Positions 58,071-64,000 of a stretch of 64,000 bases of DNA are shown here, piece by piece. The notes below the pieces were generated by a model that ran no database searches, was not told the DNA's origin, and saw only the letters and a program-made list of their open reading frames with translations. Origin of the DNA: Rufibacter sp. XAAS-G3-1 (GTDB lineage: Bacteria; Bacteroidota; Bacteroidia; Cytophagales; Hymenobacteraceae); contig NZ_JABFAM010000005.1 of NCBI RefSeq assembly GCF_013623775.1, positions 310,001 through 374,000 of the forward strand, given 5' to 3'. The position numbers were made by a program, and so were the translations under genes. The number at the start of each line of letters is the position of its first letter. Positions within the stretch are counted from its first letter, which is position 1.

Positions 58071-60953
58071 ATGATACTTTCCCGCTTAAAAGATTACTAC
58101 CTGGCCATAGGCTCCTTTGTGTTGGTGCTGGGGATCACCCTCTATGCCTATTACGTGTCCAAAACCAATGACCAGGTGGAGGATGCCCAGCTGTTTGAAA
58201 TCAGGAAAGTGCAGATCAAGGCTACCTTGGAACGGCGCATGGGGTATTATCTGCAGATTCTGAAAGGAGTCAACGGCTTGTTTGCCGCGTCAGATACCGT
58301 TACCCGGGCAGATTTCCAGAAGTATTTGGGTTCGCTACAGGTAGGCAAAAACTACCCGGGAGTACAGGGCATAGGGTTTGCGGTAATGGCTACCCCAGAA
58401 CAAGTGCCTTTGTTGGAAGAACGGGTGCGGGCAGAAGGCTTCCCTAATTTCCAAGTGCATCCGGCCGCGCCGCGCACAGAATACTCCGCCATTATCTTCC
58501 TTGAGCCCATGACCGCTTCCAACAGGCGGGCGTTTGGGTTTGACATGTTCAATGATCTTACCCGCCGCGAAGCCATGGAGGCCGCCCGTGATTTCAACCT
58601 TCCGGCCATGACCGCAAAAGTGAAGCTGGTGCAGGAGGGTGACGCCAACGTGCAACCCGGCCTGCTTATTTACATGCCGGTATACTTTGGCGGAAAAGAT
58701 CCCGTGGATTTGATGGCGCGCAGAAACCGCTTGAAAGGCTTTGTGTATGCTCCCTTCAGGGCAGCTGACCTTTTTACCAATACCATTGGCAATGACTTCA
58801 ATGATATCAGTATTTCCATTTATGACGGGAAAGAGGTAAAAGAAGAGGCGCTGCTGTATAGAAACGTGGCTGACATAGGCCTGTCTGAGAGCAGTGATAG
58901 TTTATTGCTGTCTACCGATGTCATGCGTATTGCCGGCCGCACCTGGACGTTGCGCTACAAAGCCACCCGGGCCTTTTCAGAAGCCTCGGGCATAGACCAG
59001 CATGATCTCATTCTGCTGGGCGGCAGCATTATCAGTTTGCTTATCTTCTTTGTGATCTGGTCTCTGCAACGCTATCTGCGGTCAAACCAGCTCACCGAAC
59101 TCATTACCAAGAATACCACCGCCGGCCTGTTCATGCTGGACGAACGGGGCTACTGTACCTTCCAGAATCCGGCGGCCAAGCGCTTGCTGGGCTATGACCT
59201 GGACCAACTGAAAAGCAAGCCTTTGTATGAGATCGTGCACCAGGGCAAGGAGGCCGGAAACCTGTCGCCTGAATTAGTCTCCCAAAAATCCTTCCTCTTT
59301 GAAGACACCTTCCTCTGCCACAATGGTAACCCAATTCCGGTGGCCTGTTCCACGCGTTTTGTAAAGCAGGGTGGCGCGGTGGTTGGGCATATTCTGGAGG
59401 TGCGCGACGTGACCGAAGAGAGAAAAGCCCAACAGGCCCTCATAGAAAGCGAGGCCCGCTTCCGGAACATGGCAGACAGTGCCCCGGTATTGATCTGGAT
59501 CACCGATGAGAAGAATAACTGCACGTACGTAAACCGGCAGTGGCTTAAGTTTACGGGCTCTAAATTTGAGGACAATGCGGAAAAAGGATGGCTGCAGTTC
59601 ATTCACCCCGACGACACAAAACAAATGGCCCAATCTTACCTACAGGCGGCCGAAGCCAGGAATGAGTTCAAAGTAGAATACCGCCTGCGCCGCCGCGACG
59701 GGGAATACCGCGGCGTGGTCACCATGGGGATTCCCCGGTTCAGTACCGAGGGGGGCGAGTTCCTGGGTTACATCGGGTCGGCGATTGACATCAGCGACCG
59801 GATCAAGATGGAGCAGAAGCTGAAGCAAATAGCAGATACGCTGCAGTATATCTTTATGCAGGTACCGGCCATTGTGGGGCTGGTGCGGGCAAAAGATTTC
59901 AGGTACACGTTGGTTAACTCGTATCTAAGCAAGTTGTACGAAGGCAGAGCGGCGGTAGGCGTAAACGCCGTTGAGACTTTGCCAGAGGAACGGCGCGAGC
60001 GGTTCAAGGCAATCATGCAGCGAATCAGAGACACCGGTGAGCCGTACGTGGGGCAGGAAGTAGCCATTCCCTTTGAAACCGCCGAAGGCCAGCAGACACT
60101 ACGCCATTTCAACATTGTCTACGAGCCCATCAAAAACAGCAACGGGCAAGTGGAGTCTATCCTCACCTTTGCCGTAGAAGTGACAGAGCAGGTGAAAAGC
60201 CGCGAGCAACTCTCCGCCATCAATGATGAGCTGAACCAGAAAAACCAGGAGCTTACCCGCATCAACAATGACCTGGACAACTTCGTGTACACCGCTTCCC
60301 ATGATTTGCGCTCTCCGCTGGCCAACCTGGAAGGCCTTACTTCGGCCTTGCTGGAAACGGTAGAGGGGAAAGAAGGCAGTGAGGAACAGCTATTGCTGCA
60401 AATGGTGGCCTCTTCCATTGCTAAACTCAAAGGCACCATCCATGACCTTACAGAGATCAGCAAAGTGCAGAAAGACCTAGACTCCCAGGCCGAGGTGCTT
60501 TCCTTTGCCGAGGTGCTGGCCGGGGTAGAGGACGACATTGCTCCTTTGATACAGGAGGCCGGCGTTCAGTTGAAAACCACCTTTGAGGTAAAGCAACTGC
60601 AATACGCGCGCAAAAACCTGCGCAGCATTCTCTACAACCTGGTTTCCAACGCCGTTAAGTACCGAGACCCTTCCCGGGAACTGACGGTGGCCATCAATAC
60701 CTATCGGCAAGAAAATCACGTCGTGCTTACCGTAGAGGACAACGGCCTGGGCATTCGCGAAGACCAACAGCAGAAGCTGTTCACCATGTTCCGGCGGTTC
60801 CACTCGCACGTAGAGGGTACCGGCATTGGACTGTACATTGTCAAACGCATCATCGAGAACAACGGCGGCCGCATTGACGTGTGCAGTGAGCCCGGCCGGG
60901 GCACCAAATTCATGGTCTACTTCAAAGAGATGTCTCTTCAAAAGGATAGCTGA
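58071..60953 (+). CDS. CHASE-PAS sensor histidine kinase
   Basis: 960 residues. Order: TM1 (about 12-30), an extracytoplasmic CHASE-type domain (about 40-290, with GVNGLFAASDTVTRADFQKY and PGVQGIGFAVMATPEQVPLL), TM2 (about 311-331), three PAS/PAC domains (near 340-455, 462-585, 590-715), a short coiled coil, then the dimerisation and phosphoacceptor region with ASHDLRSPLANLEGL (H744), and the ATPase domain with LRSILYNLVSNAVKYRDP, DNGLGI and GTGIGLYIVKRI. No receiver or output domain is fused and no response regulator is adjacent, so it is an orphan. CHASE ligands are often small extracellular signals; unknown here. Confidence 0.92.
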   Translation: MILSRLKDYYLAIGSFVLVLGITLYAYYVSKTNDQVEDAQLFEIRKVQIKATLERRMGYYLQILKGVNGLFAASDTVTRADFQKYLGSLQVGKNYPGVQGIGFAVMATPEQVPLLEERVRAEGFPNFQVHPAAPRTEYSAIIFLEPMTASNRRAFGFDMFNDLTRREAMEAARDFNLPAMTAKVKLVQEGDANVQPGLLIYMPVYFGGKDPVDLMARRNRLKGFVYAPFRAADLFTNTIGNDFNDISISIYDGKEVKEEALLYRNVADIGLSESSDSLLLSTDVMRIAGRTWTLRYKATRAFSEASGIDQHDLILLGGSIISLLIFFVIWSLQRYLRSNQLTELITKNTTAGLFMLDERGYCTFQNPAAKRLLGYDLDQLKSKPLYEIVHQGKEAGNLSPELVSQKSFLFEDTFLCHNGNPIPVACSTRFVKQGGAVVGHILEVRDVTEERKAQQALIESEARFRNMADSAPVLIWITDEKNNCTYVNRQWLKFTGSKFEDNAEKGWLQFIHPDDTKQMAQSYLQAAEARNEFKVEYRLRRRDGEYRGVVTMGIPRFSTEGGEFLGYIGSAIDISDRIKMEQKLKQIADTLQYIFMQVPAIVGLVRAKDFRYTLVNSYLSKLYEGRAAVGVNAVETLPEERRERFKAIMQRIRDTGEPYVGQEVAIPFETAEGQQTLRHFNIVYEPIKNSNGQVESILTFAVEVTEQVKSREQLSAINDELNQKNQELTRINNDLDNFVYTASHDLRSPLANLEGLTSALLETVEGKEGSEEQLLLQMVASSIAKLKGTIHDLTEISKVQKDLDSQAEVLSFAEVLAGVEDDIAPLIQEAGVQLKTTFEVKQLQYARKNLRSILYNLVSNAVKYRDPSRELTVAINTYRQENHVVLTVEDNGLGIREDQQQKLFTMFRRFHSHVEGTGIGLYIVKRIIENNGGRIDVCSEPGRGTKFMVYFKEMSLQKDS

Positions 60954-60990
60954 TTTAAGCCTGATTTCTGAAAAACAGGCTTAAATCAGC
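60949..60990. repeat. GCCTGTTTT-family palindrome containing the kinase stop codon
   Basis: Perfect 15-bp arms GCTGATTTAAGCCTG and complement. The TGA at 60951-60953 within the left arm is the stop codon of the sensor kinase gene. Confidence 0.85.
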
Positions 60991-61025
60991 TTGCTAAAAG
61001 GCAACCGAAATGCAGGAGAGGCCAG

Positions 61026-61601
61026 TTAACCCAGCAGCGGGAGCAGCACATCAGGGTCAATCTTCTCCAGCATCTGCTCTACCTGCTGGCGGGTGAAGCG
61101 GCCGTTTACCTGAAGCATCAGAAAAGAGTTGCCGTGCTTGCGGTAGCCCACAATTTCCTGTACCTGCTCATTAGACTGCCTTATCCGGAACTGCAAGGCG
61201 CCGGGTGCCTCGTCTAACAGCGGTATGGCCGCATAATTGTCTTTCTGCAACACTTGGTCTAACTCCTGGGTAAGGCTTCGTTCCAGCAGCCGCTGGGCTT
61301 TGTTGGTGGTGGGGGTGAAGGTAAGAACCCGCACCGAAGTAATGTTAGCCAACGCCGCCCGAAGAGTGGTGTCAGTGGTTTCCTTCGCTAAATACCGGGA
61401 GACAAGCCCTACCGGAACTGTGGTTCCCTTAAAGCCTGCCTCATTTTTGTACTTCTGGTAAAACTCGGTTGTTGACTGGGCGGCAGGCAAATTATTGGTG
61501 CTGCTGCAAGCCTGCATAATGCACAGCAAGACAGCCGCCAAAAACGGCGAAAGCTGACGAAAGGCCGGTTTCTGAGATCTATTAACGACTGGAGTAAGCA
61601 T
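61026..61601 (-). CDS. DUF4252-like lipoprotein
   Basis: 191 residues. A long N-terminal stretch precedes a lipoprotein signal (LAAVLLCIMQAC, lipobox Cys C32). The mature part resembles DUF4252 proteins of Bacteroidota: a short helix (FYQKYKNEAGF), then FVSRYLA-like LVSRYLAKE, SVRVLTFTPTTNKAQ, and YRKHGNSFLMLQVNGRFTRQ. Function unknown; family members are exported and small. The family call is tentative because only short motifs match. It is a single gene between the kinase and an acetyltransferase. Confidence 0.68.
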   Translation of the reverse strand: MLTPVVNRSQKPAFRQLSPFLAAVLLCIMQACSSTNNLPAAQSTTEFYQKYKNEAGFKGTTVPVGLVSRYLAKETTDTTLRAALANITSVRVLTFTPTTNKAQRLLERSLTQELDQVLQKDNYAAIPLLDEAPGALQFRIRQSNEQVQEIVGYRKHGNSFLMLQVNGRFTRQQVEQMLEKIDPDVLLPLLG

Positions 61602-61713
61602 AGCAAATGATGTTTTTTACCTCTTCTACGGAAAAGAGGGCGAAAACGCTTGCCGCACAAAAAACAGAAAGGGCCTTTACTTGAGAGACTCCCTTCGGGC
61701 TTAGCCCGCACTA

Positions 61714-62193
61714 TTACACTTCCTCGGTGCTTTGGGGCTGTCTGTGGTAGATATCGGGGGTGTGGAGTTGCATAAACCGTTCTGGATGAGGCAGCGGCTC
61801 AAACCCGAACTGGGTGTACAGGCTATGCGCGTCTTCGGTGGCTAACATCCACCGGCGGAGCCCCTGCAACTCGGGATGGCTTCTAAACGCTTGCAACATC
61901 CATTTAGACAGGCCCTTGCCTCGGTAGTCTTCCAGCACAAATACATCGCATAAATAGGCGAACGTGGCATAGTCGGTGATCAGACGGGCGAAGGCCACCT
62001 GCTTTCCTTCAGCATAGATGCCTAGGCACAAAGAATGCTCAATGGCCTTTTTGACCACTTGCTTAGGAATACCCCTTGACCAATACACCTCACGTAAGAA
62101 GCCGTGTATCACTTCTAATTGCAGCAGGTCTTTGTCAAAGCTTAACAGATAACCGTCTTTGTTTACTTGTGGGGCGGGAGTGGAGAAGTGCAT
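61714..62193 (-). CDS. GNAT-family N-acetyltransferase
   Basis: 159 residues. The GNAT core is visible: GIYAEGKQVAFARLITDYAT (strands 2-3), LCDVFVLEDYRGKGLSKWML with the acetyl-CoA pyrophosphate loop RGKGLS, and the C-terminal DAHSLYTQFGFEPLPHPERF. These enzymes transfer acetyl groups to amines; the substrate is not predictable. It starts with MHFSTPAPQVNKDGYLLSFD. The gene is single; a 112-bp spacer follows downstream to the DUF4252-like gene. Confidence 0.87.
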   Translation of the reverse strand: MHFSTPAPQVNKDGYLLSFDKDLLQLEVIHGFLREVYWSRGIPKQVVKKAIEHSLCLGIYAEGKQVAFARLITDYATFAYLCDVFVLEDYRGKGLSKWMLQAFRSHPELQGLRRWMLATEDAHSLYTQFGFEPLPHPERFMQLHTPDIYHRQPQSTEEV

Positions 62194-62413
62194 GCGGGGA
62201 GGTATTTATTGACTCCAATATCACCATTGAGGTTTTAAAACAAAAGAATAAGATAGAATAGTTATATGCAATTCTTCAAAAGCAGGTTATGCCAGCCTTC
62301 CAGTTCATGGTCAACCTCTGAAAACCTGGTAAGAGAACCGGCCAGACAGGTTGTTGAGGAGAGCGTTTTAGGCCTCTTTTTCTGTAAACGGCTTAAAAAC
62401 ACCGGTGCCTCTT

Positions 62414-62508
62414 GGGCAGTTCTCTTAATTAAAGTAATGATGTCGCTCGCTTGCGGTACGCGAGCGAGTGTCCCCCTTTAGTTGATGATTACTTTTCCAG
62501 AACTGCCC
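62414..62508. repeat. GGGCAGTTCT inverted element with central hairpin
   Basis: GGGCAGTTCT at the left and AGAACTGCCC at the right, extended by AAAGTAATGATG and the rough inverse CATCAACTAA-like ATGATTACTTT, surround the strong hairpin TCGCTCGCTTGCGGTACGCG-AGCGA. The layout is that of a small composite palindromic unit of another kind than the GCCTGTTTT family. Confidence 0.7.
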
Positions 62509-62542
62509 TCTCTTCTGGATGTGGAGCAGAATTGGAACGTCT

Positions 62543-62584
62543 GTAAACAGCAAGAGCCCGCCAAAGCGGACTCTTGCTGTTTAC
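62543..62584 (-). terminator. Terminator of the coiled-coil protein gene
   Basis: GTAAACAGCAAGAGCCCGC and GCGGACTCTTGCTGTTTAC, 19-bp arms with one mismatch and a 4-base loop, 60 bp beyond the stop of the minus-strand gene ending at 62644. Confidence 0.75.
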
Positions 62585-62643
62585 AAGGATTGAAAGATAG
62601 AATATAGTATAGAACGTAGATAGTAGTTTGTATAGTGGTTGGC

Positions 62644-63150
62644 TTATTTATTAGAGACCATTTTTTTATCTGCTTCTTTTTCTTTGGCGGCCATTTTCTG
62701 GGCCGCTTCTTTTTCCTTTAAGGCCTGGGCACGTTCCTGCGCGGCTAATTTTTTAGCGGCCTCTTTTTCCTTCAGGGCTATCTTAGCCTCACGCTCTTTT
62801 TCTTTGGCGGCCATGGCTTTCTCCTTCAAAGCGTCTTTTCTCTGCTGCTCTTTTAACTTTAGGGCCTCTTCTCTTTCTTTTAGAGCAATTCTTTTAGCTT
62901 CTTCTCTCTGAAAATACGCTTCATCCAGCGCATCATATTTAGCATCTATCAGGGCTTCGCGGGCTATTTGTTTATGTTTGGCTAGCTCTTTCCGCTCCTT
63001 GGCTTTTTGCTTTGCCAGTTCTTCCCGCTCTTTTTGCTTTGCCTTCAGCTCGACAGCACGTTCTCTCTCTCTTTGCTTGGTTGTTTGCGCGTACGTGGAG
63101 CCTATTGCCAAGGCAAGCACAAATAGCAGAAGGGTAAGTCTTTTTAGCAT
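62644..63150 (-). CDS. Exported Lys/Glu/Ala-rich coiled-coil protein
   Basis: 168 residues. Signal peptide MLKRLTLLLFVLALAIGSTY (cleavage near YAQ at 22). The remainder is almost entirely Lys, Glu, Ala, Arg and Leu in repeated heptad-like units, such as LKAKQKEREELAKQKAKERK and LKEKEAAKKLAAQERAQALK, with LKEKEAA recurring. It predicts one long, highly charged helix, as in periplasmic or outer-membrane-anchored rods. No domain or activity is apparent. Low-complexity composition makes homology calls unreliable. Confidence 0.72.
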   Translation of the reverse strand: MLKRLTLLLFVLALAIGSTYAQTTKQRERERAVELKAKQKEREELAKQKAKERKELAKHKQIAREALIDAKYDALDEAYFQREEAKRIALKEREEALKLKEQQRKDALKEKAMAAKEKEREAKIALKEKEAAKKLAAQERAQALKEKEAAQKMAAKEKEADKKMVSNK

Positions 63151-63440
63151 AGCATTAGTTGTTTGTAATTGTATAAAGAGCTAGTGTCAGCACAAATGAC
63201 AATACAATATTTGATAGATACAAATAATTATTCTAAAAAATGCATATTTAATTAATGAATATAACTTAGCTAAGTATCTGTTGATTGATGGCAAAAGCAC
63301 GGGAAAAGAGGGTAATCCAAGAATAAACATGAATGTAGCCCTGGGTTTCTGTTTGGCATATAAGACGCAGAAGAAGTCTGTTTTGCTAGAAACTTCACTC
63401 CAGAAGTGTTTCCCACAAATATGCCGCTACAAGTGCGGCC
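63151..63440. other. AT-rich intergenic region
   Basis: Upstream of the coiled-coil protein gene lie about 290 bp with unusually high AT content (for example TTCTAAAAAATGCATATTTA). It presumably contains that gene's promoter but no clean TAnnTTTG box was found. No gene is seen. Confidence 0.5.
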
Positions 63441-63444
63441 AAAA

Positions 63445-63480
63445 AAACGGGCCTGTTGTTTCAATACAACAGGCCCGTTT
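63445..63480 (-). terminator. Terminator of asnS
   Basis: AAACGGGCCTGTTG and CAACAGGCCCGTTT, perfect 14-bp arms around 8 bases. An A run (63441-63447) gives the U run on the minus strand. It lies 28 bp past the asnS stop codon. Confidence 0.8.
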
Positions 63481-63508
63481 CAAACATAGGCAATGAAACC
63501 CTTATAGC

Positions 63509-64000
63509 TTAGAACTCTGCACTCTTAGGGAAGCGCGGGAAAGGAATCACGTCTCTGATGTTGCCCATACCGGTCACGAACAGCAGCAACCGTTCAAAAC
63601 CCAGTCCGAAGCCGCTGTGCGGAACGGTGCCGAAGCGACGGGTGTCAAGGAACCACCACAATTCTTTTTCGGGTACGCCCATCTCCTGCATGCGGGTCAC
63701 CAGTTTCTCGTAATTTTCCTCGCGCTGGCTACCACCAATGATTTCGCCAATGCCGGGGAACAGCACGTCCATGGCGCGCACGGTTTTTCCGTCTTCGTTG
63801 AGCTTCATGTAGAAACTCTTGATGTCTTTGGGGTAGTTGGTGAGAATAACCGGCTTTTTGAAATGTTTCTCTACCAGGTAGCGCTCGTGCTCACTCTGTA
63901 AATCGGTGCCCCAGTCTACTTTGTATTCAAATTTCTGCTTGGCGGTTTTCAGAATCTCCACGGCCTCGGTGTAGGTCAGGCGCTGGAAGTCGTTTTCCAC
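63509..64000 (-). CDS. asnS: Asparagine--tRNA ligase, C-terminal part (5' end outside window)
   Basis: About 164 residues of the 3' end are visible; the start lies beyond the right edge. A class IIb aminoacyl-tRNA synthetase that charges tRNA-Asn. Seen: [20 protein letters not shown] with the ATP-binding GxDLxxxHE pattern, [20 protein letters not shown] (the FxxNYPKxxKxFYM segment that separates AsnRS from AspRS and LysRS), and motif 3, [20 protein letters not shown], followed by [14 protein letters not shown] at the C-terminus. Followed by a terminator. Confidence 0.96.
   Translation of the reverse strand: MENDFQRLTYTEAVEILKTAKQKFEYKVDWGTDLQSEHERYLVEKHFKKPVILTNYPKDIKSFYMKLNEDGKTVRAMDVLFPGIGEIIGGSQREENYEKLVTRMQEMGVPEKELWWFLDTRRFGTVPHSGFGLGFERLLLFVTGMGNIRDVIPFPRFPKSAEF

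Larger units (their letters stand above)
62194..62640. other. Intergenic repeats, no gene
   Basis: Between two minus-strand genes lie about 450 bp that contain a degenerate GCCTGTTTT palindrome (62362-62400), a 95-bp inverted element (62414-62508) with a CGCTCGCTTGCGGTACGCGA-type hairpin at its centre, and a terminator. No open frame of interest is seen. Confidence 0.6.

Overview
The window comes from the chromosome of a Bacteroidota bacterium, most likely order Cytophagales and family Hymenobacteraceae. A Rufibacter- or Pontibacter-like organism is my guess from gene content, not something the sequence proves. The grounds are: TonB/ExbB/ExbD/ExbD with TPR and PstS-like partners, DUF6089-type outer-membrane proteins, a uppS-bamA-ompH-ompH block, a sugar nucleotidyltransferase/dut/DUF4292/EnvC-like cell-envelope block, and upstream motifs of the Bacteroidota TAnnTTTG type instead of E. 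coli-type promoters. Nothing indicates phage or a plasmid. No rRNA, tRNA or CRISPR array was recognised.

Layout. 1-1.4 kb: 3' end of infB. 1.4-2.4 kb: a repeat-rich desert. 2.4-3.85 kb: a small basic secreted protein and a crotonase. 4-11 kb: same-strand envelope block (flippase, dUTPase, nucleotidyltransferase, TPR protein, DUF4292 lipoprotein, EnvC-like LytM protein). 11.5-14.7 kb: minus-strand tetrapyrrole-methylase-type methyltransferase, alpha/beta hydrolase, membrane protein and pdxJ. 14.8-26.9 kb: a long plus-strand run (YqeY, CvpA, PabA, hydrolase, CBS protein, nadK, two DUF6089 proteins, uppS, bamA, two OmpH/Skp proteins, RluA-type pseudouridine synthase). 26.9-28.7 kb: a second repeat-rich desert. 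28.7-34.5 kb: minus-strand TonB-ExbD-ExbD-ExbB block followed by a small membrane protein, a PstS-like lipoprotein and a TPR protein. 34.7-40.5 kb: mazG, glmM, a cysteine desulfurase and Sua5. 40.7-58 kb: a DPP-IV-like peptidase, then the genes of tryptophan/kynurenine catabolism dispersed among unrelated genes. 58-64 kb: a CHASE/PAS sensor kinase, a lipoprotein, an acetyltransferase, a Lys/Glu-rich secreted protein and the 3' end of asnS.

How genes work together. Kynurenine 3-monooxygenase (56.6 kb), kynureninase (52.0 kb), 3-hydroxyanthranilate dioxygenase (45.8 kb), ACMS decarboxylase (49.7 kb) and an aminomuconate-semialdehyde-type dehydrogenase (43.1 kb) together form a route from kynurenine to 2-aminomuconate. 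Tryptophan 2,3-dioxygenase and kynurenine formamidase are not here. Beside the decarboxylase gene lies the decayed 3' end of a RidA-family gene. The BamA/OmpH, TonB/ExbBD and LytM/flippase groups serve envelope assembly and outer-membrane transport. alkB and ogt converge as an alkylation-repair pair.

The most unusual content is in the non-coding DNA. (1) A family of palindromes with core GCCTGTTTT...AAAACAGGC occurs more than 30 times, almost always just past a stop codon. (2) Three copies of a MITE-like element, two of them exactly 160 bp, have GAGC/GCTC ends and 3-bp TNA flanking duplications, as expected for mobilisation by an IS5-family (IS1031-type) transposase. (3) Several other palindromic repeat families fill the deserts. 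A MazF-type toxin gene with a one-base frameshift, translationally coupled to its antitoxin, is another relic. I did not find a gene cluster that I would call a new defence or biosynthetic system.
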